From positions 310,001-374,000 of the forward strand of contig CAMPDV010000225.1 of NCBI GenBank assembly GCA_946699065.1: a stretch of 64,000 nt of DNA, written 5' to 3'. Origin of the DNA: Loxodes magnus. Taxonomy: Eukaryota; Ciliophora; Karyorelictea; Loxodida; Loxodidae. Position numbers and translations under genes: made by a program. A model generated the notes under the pieces. That model was not told where the DNA came from. It did no database searches and saw nothing but the letters and a program-made list of their open reading frames with translations. Shown here one piece after another: positions 21,647-32,399 of this stretch. Every line of letters starts with the position of its first letter. The stretch's first letter is position 1.

Positions 21647-22715
21647 ATGGAGAAAAAAGAAAAGCAATTTACTAAAAGTATTTTTTTAAGAAAACTCTTA
21701 AGAGCGAGAAGCCACATACTAGGGAAAATATCTCTACTTCATTTTAAGTATGAAATTCTGCCTAACTTATGCTACTAAAAGTTAATAAATAAGATCAGTT
21801 ATGACCAAAGTAAAGGTATTTCTTTTATATTTTTTAGATTAAGTCATTACTGACACTTCATTTATTTACTCGGTAGCTATATCAAGTGACATGAATTGAA
21901 TTATATCATGTTCTGGATATCCCGAATATTCTATAAAGATCCGGAATTTCCAGACAGGTGCTCTCCAAAGAACTATAACAGGACATACTAATGCAGTTAT
22001 ATCGGTAGTAATATCCTCAGACTTTAGCTTTATTATATCAGCATCTGGTGATACAACCATAAAGATCTGAAATTCATAGACTGGTGTTCTCATAAGAACT
22101 ATAACGGGGCATACTTCTACAATTAGATCAGTAGTAATCTCCCCTAACTCTAGCTATATAGTATCAGGATCTGAAGACAAAACTATAAAGATCTGAAATT
22201 TCCACAATGGTGTTCTCCAAAGAACTATAACTGGTCATACTGATATAGTTTGATCGGTAGTAATATCCTATGACTCTAGATATATTATATCGGGATCTGC
22301 TGATAAAACTATAAAGATTTGGTATTTCTAGACTGGTCAGCTTGTGCGAACTCTTACTGGGCATTCAGGTTCTGTTTCATCGGTGATAGTGTTTAAGGAT
22401 AATAGGTATATAATATCGGGTTCTCGGGACAGTACTATTAAGATATGAGACTTCTCTTCTGGTTAGTGTATTCGTACTCTTTAAGGTCACGTAGATGGTG
22501 TACGTAGTATTCAGTTAAGTGATGATTCAAGTGTTATATTTTCTGGTTCATGGGATAAAACAATCAAGATCTGGAACTTTGATAAGGGTGAGTGTATATA
22601 GACTTTACAAGGGCATACAGATGGAATATGGTCTATAGAATTGAGTGTTGATAATAGATGGTTGGTATCGGGAGGATTTGACAATACGATAAGAAAATGG
22701 AGAGCTTCGAGTTGA
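21647..22715 (+). CDS. Seven-repeat WD40 protein (paralog of 12152-13217)
   Basis: Start ATG 21647 (MEKKEKQFTKSIFLRKLLRA), 22-nt intron 21816-21837, stop TGA 22713-22715; 1047 coding nt, 348 aa. Seven WD40 repeats follow a leader of about 70 residues. The first blade is slightly eroded: the GH pair reads as VITDTS, and one KIW is KIR. Later blades are canonical (GSWDKTIKIWNFDKGEC). Trp is coded by TGA at conserved sites (MNWIIS, TIKIWNF, DIVWSV, TIKIWDF) and by TGG at equivalent sites in neighbouring blades, direct internal evidence for TGA=Trp. A third, broken copy follows about 0.8 kb downstream in the same orientation. Intact. Confidence 0.92.
21816..21837 (+). other. 22-nt spliceosomal intron in the WD40 gene
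   Basis: GTATTTC...TTTTTTAG, same length, position and phase as in the paralog at 13027-13048. Without removal the WD40 frame is not reached from the ATG. Confidence 0.8.
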
Positions 22716-23221
22716 GTAACTTGGTATTTGACTTAATTTAATTTTACGATTAAAGATATAAGATATTGGTTATTCATTTAAATGAATATTTAATGATAAC
22801 TATGTTTTTTGCTATATGAAGTGTTTGCTTTATATTTATTTAAAATTTGTATATTGTTAAATATTCTTGGTTTAAAAAAAGTTTGAGTAATAAGGTTATA
22901 GAAATTAGCGAGGTATGTTGATTTAAAGTGGTAATATTTAAAAATGTTAAAAATATAATTTTGTTAAATGAAGACATGAAATAAGTTTAAGTTTAATTTT
23001 ATGCTATAAAATTTAATAGATTTATTTTTAGATTTTCTAAAAATTTCAAGTTGAGTATAAATTTTAATTTTTTTTGTGAAGTAGTTATTATTTATAAGGT
23101 TAAAGTTAGTTTATAATTTTGAATATTAATTAAAAAATTTAATTAAGTATTTTATTTTATTTTTAATTAAATTTTGTTTTTTAAATTTCGTTTTTTTATT
23201 ATTTATTTTTTAATTAATTAA

Positions 23222-23497
23222 TTTCAACTAAAAAGGTTTTTGGACCGGAATCTCCTTTCCGATTGCACGACCCGACACTCTCTTTTTATGGAATAACGGG
23301 GATATCCTGTTGTGCTCCAGGCACAGCTGCTAGGGAGCTCCATCGCTATAAGCAGCCAGGCTTCAAGCCCCTACCAAGAGCGGATAATCTTAAAGACAGT
23401 GTTCCCTTAGGAAACTGACTCTGACCAGGGACTTTCTCAGCGAAACAAAAGGAAATTGTTCCTAGCCATAAAACAAGAAAGTGTTGTCACGGAGGTC
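23222..23497 (+). mobile_element. GC-rich dispersed repeat, copy 1
   Basis: About 270 bp of nearly balanced base composition in very AT-rich surroundings. The first 170 bp are almost identical to the reverse complement of 59424-59702; the remainder is diverged. It contains an ATG (23288) opening a frame MEQRGYPVVLQAQLLGSSIA that continues through SDQGLSQR in both copies with mostly in-frame substitutions, so it may be the 5' end of a coding element. Its right end merges into the WD40 fragment at GGTCAT. The intergenic stretch 22716-23221 before it is AT-rich without other features. Confidence 0.65.
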
Positions 23498-23720
23498 ATA
23501 CAGAAGGAATATCAAGTATTCAAATTAGTAGTAATTCGAGTGCTATATTTTCTGGATCATATGATAAAACGATTAAGATATGAAATTTTAATACGGTGAT
23601 GTATAGACTCTTTATGGGCATACAGGATGAATAAATTTTATAGCATTGAGTGGTGACAACAGATGGTTGGTATCTGGAGCAGATGACAAGACTGTGAGAA
23701 GGTGGAAGGTTGCTAGTTGA
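23491..23720 (+). pseudogene. Truncated WD40 gene copy
   Basis: It holds only the last two WD40 blades: GHTEGISSIQISSNSSAIFS, SYDKTIKIWNFNT, then after a small deletion TLYGHTGWINFIALSGDNRW and VSGADDKTVRRWKVAS, ending at TGA 23718-23720, the same end as both intact paralogs. TGA=Trp in IKIWNF and GHTGWI. The missing 5' part is replaced by the GC-rich repeat. Non-functional as a propeller. Confidence 0.8.
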
Positions 23721-24339
23721 GTGAACAAGTACATTCAATATTTTAATTTTTCGTTTAAAGTTGATTAATTATTAAAGTTAGATAAAGACATTAAAAAATA
23801 TATGCTATTGAGATTTAAGGGGTTATTTAGTTTTTAATAAAGTTAGTGTATTTATGTTTTTTTAGCTATTAAGAAAGTTTCATACTCTTTATTAATTTAA
23901 AATAAAGGTTATTAATTAGGTTATATTTATTGGTTTTGAAAAATTATCAAAGGTGTATGTCAATAATGGACATATTAGATTGCTAATTAAAACTATTTAA
24001 ATTTATTATCAAATCAAAAAATATTTTAATTGATTTATTTTTAATTTTAGGTTTTATAAAAAAAGTTTAGGATAATAATATTCATTCATTTTATTTTTAG
24101 AGTTGTACAATCAAAAAAATTTTATGAAATGGACTGGCAAAATTATCGTTTTAATTAAATTTTAATTTCTTTGCTTTAAATTTTTTTTATTTATTCAGTG
24201 TTTTATTTTAGTACGTTTTTTTAAACTTTTGTTTGGAAGTTTTAATTTTAATTTACGTTTTTTCTTCAATTTTATTATTTTCTGAATAATTTTTTTATAC
24301 TATCATCTTATAATTTTTTTTATGCTATTTTAAAGTCTG

Positions 24340-24830
24340 GGGAATGTGGGAATTAAAATTTGTTTCCTTACTTTGAGTTTTACACTAAAGGTAAAGTTAT
24401 GGACGTAACAAAGGTGGAAAAATTTAGAGGGATTGAGTTTTTAAAGAAGGAAATTTTTTTTAATGGAAAATGGAAGAAATAAAGAAACTATCAAAGTTTT
24501 AAAAAGTGTAAAGCCTTTTGTTCTGAGTTTTATACTACAGGAAATTTATGGGACGGAATAAAAAAAATAAGGGATAGTGTTTTGAAAAAAGTGAAAAATG
24601 TTTAAAAACTTGCTTTAAAGAAGCAGAGAATATCAAAATAATTCTCAGAATGAAAAAAAATGTAAGGTCATTTTTTGCTCTGATTTTTGCACAACAGGAA
24701 AATTTATAGACGGAACAAAGTCGGAAAAATTAAGAGGTTTATAGAAGAGTATAATTTTTTTTCATAGGCTTTGCTAAATGTTTAAAAAAAAACCATCCAG
24801 AAGAGTTAAAAATTTTTTCTCTGAGAAATT
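24340..24830 (+). pseudogene. Protein with three tandem Cys/aromatic repeats, unrecognised
   Basis: Three units spaced about 155-162 bp (starting near 24345, 24507 and 24661) share C(K/G)xF...(F)(Y/C)T(T/K)G...DG/DV.K.EK.RG; the second reads KKCKAFCSEFYTTGNLWDGI and the third KVIFCSDFCTTGKFIDGTKS. Units 1 and 2 are in one frame and unit 3 in another, so there is at least one indel. No start, stop or known domain. Flanks (23721-24339 and 24831-25739) are AT/T-rich with nothing recognised. Confidence 0.45.
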
Positions 24831-25739
24831 AACTAGTCAAAAATGAAGATAAAGAGATAATTTTCTATTATTTGTTTGGAAAATTTTAAGGATTAAAAAA
24901 ATAAAATATTGATCTAAACAATTAAACTAAATAATAAAGCCAAATATATAAATATCTTAAATTAAAAGATTTTAACTCTAAAAAGAAAAATAAAATTAGA
25001 AAATAAAATAAGAAAGATCTAATTAAAATAACCCTCTTCTAATTTCTTTTTACTTTTTTTAGTAAAGTATTAAAATTTTTGTTATGTTTAAAATAGCAAA
25101 TACATGTTTTAGAAAATTAAAATTCGAAAATTTTTCGTTCGATAAAACATAAAAATTATTCTAACAAAACGCCAAAAGTTTATGCCTTGGCCAATTTAAG
25201 TATAAAGTGAAAGTTCTTAACCAAAAATTCATAAGTTATTTCTAAAAAAAATAAAAAAATCATATTTCGAAAAATCAAATTTGAGTTAACTGTTAACAGG
25301 AAGCATTGCAAATTTTCTTCTAAAGATCTAATTAAAAAAAATAAATATAACAAAAAAATAAAGAAAAGCAAAAGGAGTAAGTACACCAAACTTAAAACTT
25401 TTTAATCATAATTATTTTATGATTAAGAAATCCTTATAATGAATTCACAAAATGAATTATATAAATAAATTAAAAGTAAATAAAAAATAGAGTATTTTAA
25501 TACCACTTAAAATTTAAGAGAAAATTAAAAGAGACAGCAAAAAAACCTAGGAAAACACTAAAAATAATTATAAAGATAGCTGAAAACTATGTTTACACAA
25601 TGTGAACACAAATTAAGTTGGTTCATATTTCCAAGTTATACTAAATATATAAAAAATAACTTAAATTAAAATTTTTATTAAAGAAGAATCTATATAAGAT
25701 AGATTTTAACTTCTTAAACAGAACAATAGATAGAACATT

Positions 25740-27800
25740 TAGAAATAAACCTGTTATCTTGAATTAGGAATTATGTCATTTATAAAATATGCCTCTTTAT
25801 ACATGATTGGAAATTAAAAAGATTATATCTTAACTGGCAAATAATAAAGCCACAGGTAATGATGGTCTAAAAGCTGAACTGATTAAATATGGAGATTAAG
25901 AATTGTATCAAATAGTTACAAGTTTCATTAATAACATGCTTAGAACATTTAAAATACCTAACGTAATGAAAAAAATAAGCATTCTTCCGATTTTCAAAAA
26001 GGGAAGCAAAAGTAATTGGTGTTATTGACTACCTATCGCTTTATTGAACGGCTTAAAATTTATGATAAAGTACTAATATAACGACTTTATAATTATATTT
26101 ATGAACGAAACATTTACATCCAGTCTAATTTGGATTTACTCGTAAAAGCTCCACTACTTAGCAAATCTGGACTATTTAGTAAATTATAGACTTACATCGA
26201 AGATGGTCTCTTAAAAAGTAATTAATTGCTACTTTAATAGATGTAAGAAAAATGTTTGATACCATATCTAGGAATCACTTTTTGATCATCTTAGAAAACT
26301 TAGGTTACCTTTGGACTTAATCCTGGCTCTAGAATCTTTTTATGATTATGTTGATGATAAACTTATAATTGATGTATATCTTACAAGAACAATTAAATAT
26401 AACAATGGATTATAAGGAAGTAGCCACACACCTTGTACTTGCAATTTTATACTATGATATTGTTATGAGATATCTAGAAGATAATCAAAAGAAATTAGGA
26501 TTTCAAATATTATCTAAAACTGTTGTAGTGCGAGCCTTTGCTGATGGCTTAATTCAATTATCCTCTTTCTAGAAAAATACCTAAAATATTACAAACTATA
26601 TCCACAGTTTTTGATTGAGTAAAACTTATAATTAATGCAGACAAATGTGAAGTAATAGCATTCTTGAAAAAATCAATGAAAAAAAGGCTAATCTTCTATT
26701 ACTCTAAAGTTCAATTGAATGCTAATTGTTTAAAAAGATGAAGTTACCTATTTGAGATGTTAGTTAGGAATCAAATAAACTAGCAAATTACATTGTGCAG
26801 CAGTAGCTACCAAATAAAGAATAGCTATTTAAAAAACAACTACAATACTTTCTAAGTATGGAGTAGTATCCCCTCTCAGCTTCAAAATTTTTTTTTGGAC
26901 TTTTATTTTGTCTAAAGCTGAATATGGAAGTGACGCTACTCTGTGAGCTACTATTTCATGACTTAAAGGAATAAAAAACAAGATAACCAAATCGCAAAGA
27001 TTTATCTCAAGATAGGCATTTAGATCTTAAGCTTTCACATTAAATGAGACATGTTTAATTGATTTAAATTGGCTTCTTTTTCCACATATAGCGACTCAAA
27101 AATTAATGCATTTTTACTAAAAATTAATATTATACAGCAAAGAAAATCCAAACTTAGACATTGCTTGTTTATTATAAAAATGTCCAGGATTCAATTTACC
27201 ATACTTGAAATATAAAGAAGTGTATCCATTATTTGTATAATTATGACATGTCACATGTTTAGTATAATATGGATTTTTATAAACTCATGGAATAAAAAAT
27301 AAAACATAAAATCTTAATGGAATGTCTCTCTAGGAATACACTTATATCAACAGCAAAAAGAATTATAGATTGAATAGAAAGTAGTTAAAGTGTATTTCCT
27401 GAAATTACTTATACCAAAATAATAAACACTATATTAGAGAGACTATTTCTATCTATAAGCTGAGGACTTTTTCTTATAATTTTCAATAAGAACTTAGTAA
27501 TCGGCACATTAACGTTAGGTATAGCATTATTTGCTTATGTGGCTAAGACTTTGATACAACTGATCATATTTTTGATTGCTAATACTATACAGACATTATT
27601 GAGGAACTTGAAAGTTATAAAGCTTTTAAAGAAAAAGAAAAGAAGAAATTAATTAATATGACTAAAGCTATATTAGCAGACACTTCTCAAAGAATCAAAT
27701 TTCTAAAATAGACAAATTCATCAAAAATTTTCATTCCAAATTACTAAAAGCGTCTTTAAATGTTTAAGCTACATTCTTGATATTTAAGTTATATAAACTA
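25740..27800 (+). pseudogene. Degenerate non-LTR reverse transcriptase, copy 1
   Basis: LINE-type polymerase. Blocks in order: EIKKIISQLANNKATGNDGL (finger motif NKATGxDG), KKISILPIFKKGSKSNWCYW (motif before the palm), a frame change, FGFTRKSSTTQQIW, LIATLIDVRKMFDTISRNHF (palm motif A, D-V-x-K-x-F-D), then VVVRAFADGLIQLSS, the position of F/YxDD, where the second Asp has become Gly. The C-terminus has C-L-C-G-x-D-F-D-T-x2-H-I-F-D-C, a zinc-binding-like motif typical of LINE C-termini. Several frame changes and the altered catalytic Asp make it inactive. An upstream Gln/Lys-rich frame may be its N-terminus. Confidence 0.8.
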
Positions 27801-28212
27801 ATTATAACAAAAAATCTCATATTAAGTTACTGAATTTTCTCCATATCTTTTCGTAATTAATGCATAACTTATTAAGTAATTGTAAAGTTAAATTTGCTAA
27901 TGAAATACAAATATTTGAATATTTATTTAGATATTAATAAAAAAGTTAAAATTACATTATGGAAATTTAGGTTTAAAATAAATACTGTTATTAACAGTCG
28001 TTTCAAGATACTTATTTTGAACTAAATTTTTTATCATCGATTTTTAATCAGATATCATTGTTTTAAATTTCTAGATAAAATACTTTTATATAAAAATGTT
28101 TCTAGAATAAATAGACTTTGAAAAATTCTAAAATAGAAAAGAAAAAATAGCTTTATAGGATTTTTGAAACTTTTAGAAATTATGATAAATAAATAATAAA
28201 TAAATGAGATTA

Positions 28213-28520
28213 TAGAACTGTAGCACCTCAGTGGCGTGCAACTCTTTGATAAAAATTTTTAATATAAAAAAATTCCTTGCTGAAGTCTTACACAGTGCAA
28301 GTATCTTTTGTGAGTTTTTTTCTTCAATAGGGTGTGATTGGAATGCTCCCTAAGAGACCTTAGATCTGACATCCTTCATCAATAATTTTACTTGATGCCT
28401 CTTTAGTTTTGTCTTCTCTCTTGACTCCTTTCAAGATTCTTGTTCGGTTCTTCGCTCGTAGGTACTTCCTGGTACAATATCTTAAGTCAATGTCCGTTAG
28501 AGGATTGCTCCTCCCTATTT
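28213..28520 (-). mobile_element. Hairpin-tailed cassette E3
   Basis: It begins on the minus strand with AAATAGGGAGGA (28520 downward) and ends with the terminal hairpin at 28213-28246, where the outer stem is kept by G-T wobbles (AGAGT/GTTCT). The body shares an AKNRTRILKGVKRE-type frame with 16327-16490. It stands head to head with E4, 275 bp apart. Confidence 0.6.
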
Positions 28521-28795
28521 ATTTCAATTATAATAAAAAATACAGTTTTATTTATATGATATCTTTCTTACTTTACCCAATTATTTTTAAATACTGTTAT
28601 TGCTCACTCATTTTTATCTTGTGAGAATAATCCGAAGCATAGTATTATATTATTTTTAAGAAATTTCCTTAGAATTAAAAAATTATGAAAAATACACTTT
28701 TCATTTGCAACTAAGAATTAAATACTTATATTTAGGAAAAAATGTACTAGTAAGATTGGTGTATCAGTGAGATATTACGTGCTCTTTATTATATA

Positions 28796-29147
28796 TATAA
28801 ATAGGGTGGAAAATTCTTTCCTTTGGAAGATGCTTGGAGGCCCAGCAAGGCAACAAAAAAACGAGTGCGGACGGAGGATAAATCGGAAGAAGAGAAACCA
28901 ATAACAAGAGAAGGAAGACTTGACAAGCTGGAGAACTCTGAATGCCAGGACGAAACTTTCTTCATCATAGATCGGGGAAATGTACCCGTAGTCGCATATT
29001 GCATCCTATGCTTTGGAAGGAAAAATTATAGGGACGTACTGCAGGAAGAGAATAAAAGGATAGAGAGACCCATAAAGAGTTATTTTTCGACATTAAATAA
29101 AATTAATTTAAAGAGCTGCGCACCAACGAGAGTGCTACGTGCTCTAT
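28796..29147 (+). mobile_element. Hairpin-tailed cassette E4 with a small ORF
   Basis: It starts with AAATAGGGTGGA (28799-28810). ATG 28823 opens a 108-aa frame to TAA 29147-29149: basic/acidic N-terminus (MEDAWRPSKATKKRVRTEDK), then FFIIDRGNVPVVAYCILCFG, which resembles IGNLPVIACWLFVLGELE in E7. The frame runs into the terminal hairpin (29111-29147), which would encode its last residues. The element is GC-richer than its flanks. Function unknown. Confidence 0.6.
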
Positions 29148-29724
29148 AAGATTTTTTTAGACAAAATTAGAAAAAAAGATTTATAAAAACAATTTATTTT
29201 CTATGACAGTGTAGAAAATTAAAAAATGTTTGAAAATATCAAAGATAAAAATTAAATTTAGTTGAACAAATAAATACGCAACTTTTTTACCATTTTATAT
29301 AATAAAAAAATAAATCAATTTTTACCATATAGAAGCGAAATAAAAAGAAGCATAACTTATAAAAAAGAAACTTAAAATTACAAATGATTAATCAATATTA
29401 TAATTAAACATGGAAAATCAAAAAAGTTTATTTTAGTTTAATTTAGATTTTAATTGATAAATCTATTTTAATTTTAATAAAACTAAATTTTAAATGAATA
29501 GATATAAAACTTAAAATGAGTTAAACATTTAGCTAAAAGTTAATTGATTCAGATAATTCTAATTTTAAGATCTTTAACTAATAGAATTAAAACTGGAAAT
29601 GATATTTAAGTTTATCCTAGAATGCAAAAGTAAAGTGATTAATTTGAATTAGTTTAATTCATTTTATTTAATAATAAGAACAATCTAATTCCAAATTGTG
29701 TTTATTTATTATTTATATAATAAA
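29148..29724. other. AT-rich intergenic region
   Basis: A/T runs between cassette E4 and the ORF start at 29725; nothing recognised. Confidence 0.5.
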
Positions 29725-31960
29725 ATGGTACCTAAGAAATAGCACACCTCTCTCAATGAATACCTATAAGATAATCTAACTTAATTGAATAACAATTCTA
29801 ATAAGATAAAGGATAGTAATTTCAGGATTCTTTTGTATACCCATGGCTTTTAAGAGTATAAAAGGTACAATAAGAAATAGAATAATAAAGATTAGAATTT
29901 GAGAAATTAGAATAGAAACTAGATTAATTGATATCAAATCTAAGTCTTTAAATTCCATAGAGTACTGATTAATCATATTTCATCTCTATGGCACCAAAAA
30001 TAGATCAAATTTAATAATAATCCAAAAAAATTCCTAAAACGCTTTAATTTTCTTAGTTCTAGTATTAAATCAAAAACCATAGGAAAAGCAAACTTTCTAA
30101 TAGGAAATTAGTTAAAAGACCATCTGATAACTAAGATTTATGCCTATGAAAATAGAACAAAGCTAAGAATAGCAAGGTTTAAGAAGAAGGGCTTGTTGCT
30201 TTATATGCTAAAGGTAACATCATTGCAAAAGATGTTGAAGAATCAATTGATTTATAACAAAAATAAATAGGACATGCTGAATGATTTATCCACTCTCATA
30301 TTTATAAGCATTTTATCTTTTTACCATACAAGAAATCCAACAAATCACAAAAGAAATTCCGAATGGAAAAAACAGCTAGTCCAGACGGAAAAAAATTGTG
30401 AACTTCAGAATTATGGTGGATAAAATTGGTATTAATTATTCATCATTTCTAAATAATATGTTAAGGTTCGGAAGAATTCCTTAAGAATTAAATACTTCAG
30501 TAATAATTCCAATATTTAAAAAAGGAAATAAAGATGATTGGTAAAACTGAAGATCTTTTTCTCTTGGTAATACTATTCTAAAGCTAGAACATAATTACTT
30601 TTGAATCTGATTTATTAGAGAAATTTGGATCACTCTTCTCAAATGGGATTCATGAAAAATTGATAAACTACTTAATAGATTTGGGTGATATAATGGATAA
30701 TTGATAAATATCGGAATGGGCAAATGGAAAACTAAATTGATTGCAACATTGATAGATGTTGAAAAAATGTTTGACTCAATAGAAAGAAAACATTTTTGAT
30801 TAACTTAAGAGAGTCGAATTAACATTTGGACTAATAAAGCCTTGGAAGCATTTAATTAAAGCCTAAATTCTTCATTTATTATAGATGGAATGAACACAAC
30901 ACATTATAATACAACAATGGAGTTGTGTAAAGAAGTTCCCATAGACCACTTTTAGCATTGTTGTATTAAAACATAGTAATTAGATATTTGGAAAGTAAAA
31001 GTACCTAATTGGGATTTAAATACCAGGATTTGAGTATTAACTTCGCTTGTAGAGGATGGGCAGATGATTTGATTCTTCTTTCCAAATCTGCAAAGTAGAT
31101 GTAGAATCTAATAAACGAAGCAAATAAAGTTTTGCATGAACTCATTTAAAGATCAATGTTACCAAATCTGAATGCATCTAATTTCTAAAGAAACATCAGA
31201 AATAATAAATCTTAAATTTATGATTAGAAAATTAACTGATTGTTTATAAAGAACAAATCACATATTTAGGAGTTATTCTACATCAGAAGAAGAATTTGAA
31301 CCCTCATTATAAAGAAGTCGCATAAAATATATAGCAACAATGAAGAAAATGTTTTTTAACTGATGAGATATAAGAATGCAACTCCTTGACATTTTAAAGC
31401 TTTAAGTAGAATTCCACACTACAAATTACTATACGAATTAAACAAATAATATAGACGAGAAATTATCAGTATATAAACTTATAGTTTTGGTAAAGGATCT
31501 TTAAGATCGTCATTATCCTATTGATAATCCCTATTGTATGTGTGGAGAGTTTGAGACTTTCGAACATATCATATATACTATTCTAATATAAGGGATTTAC
31601 TATCGGAAATTATCGGGAATTATGACTTAAGGCGTCTCATACTATACGATCAAGAATATATAAACTCATTTTCAAAATTTAAATTGGAGTATTTAGACTT
31701 ATATATCAAAATATTTCACTAGAAACTAATGACAAGGAGACTTGAGATTCTAGAAATGAAAAAAGCAAAAAGGAAGAAGCTAAAGATGAGTAGAAAGAAG
31801 GATTAATTAAAGAAAAATGATGAGATCAAGACAAGATTATCAAGCAATTTAAAAACAGTTACTAACGTCTATAACTGAAAGAGGCGATTCTTGCAACTAA
31901 AGACATCAAAAAACTCTTTTAGTTTAAATTAAATCAAACCAAAATTAATCAAGTTATCTT
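29725..31960 (+). pseudogene. Degenerate non-LTR reverse transcriptase, copy 2, with ORF1-like start
   Basis: ATG 29725 (MVPKKQHTSLNEYLQDN) resembles the family D gag start MASKKQQ. Farther on come RT blocks: MEKTASPDGKK, FKKGNKDDWQNWRSFSLGNT (NWR with a TGA Trp, the LINE N-W/Y-R-P motif), ATLIDVEKMFDSIERKHFWL (palm motif A) and CRGWADDLILLSKSAKQ (palm motif C, here ADD intact). A late motif PYCMCGEFETFEHIIY matches the C-x-C-G...E-T...H zinc-like signature of copy 1. The C-terminus is lysine-rich. Frame changes occur between blocks, so it is a pseudogene, but less decayed at the catalytic site than copy 1. Confidence 0.8.
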
Positions 31961-32399
31961 AAAATACTTTATAAGAAACAATTTAGCTATATGGTTATTA
32001 TTATTAAAGACTAAAACAATCCTCTTCTTTTTATTTATTTATCCAACTACTAATAGAAAAAGAAATGCGCTCTAATAGCGAATTTGAACAATAATTAAAA
32101 AGTTACTTTTTAATAAATAAAAATCCATTGAGAATATTATCTATTTGATACAATCTACCTAAAAGTGGATTTATAAAGCAATCAATATTTCCAGAAAAAC
32201 ATAAGCGGATTTATCCAAATGGAGACTAATATTAAGGTTTGTTTTTGAAAGATAATAAATAGAAAACAGGAAAAATTATTTATTAAACGGTTCAAATTTT
32301 GAAATTGACTAAAGTAATGATTTTTCTTTAAATGGAAGTGGAGTTCTTTTATATACAAATAGAGACTATTTTTAAGGATAACTTTCGAAATATGATTAA

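Noticed and set aside
21866..22364. Minus-strand standard-code ORFs
   Set aside because: Antisense to the plus-strand WD40 gene at 21647-22715.
12152..22715. Tetrahymena/Paramecium-type code (TGA the only stop, never Trp)
   Set aside because: It would break both WD40 genes and the F-box genes many times at conserved Trp positions.
23222..23497. GC-rich repeat as RNase P or SRP RNA
   Set aside because: A GGTCAG and a GAAAGTCC string are suggestive, but the ordered conserved cores and closing helices were not found, and a shared open frame fits the two copies better.
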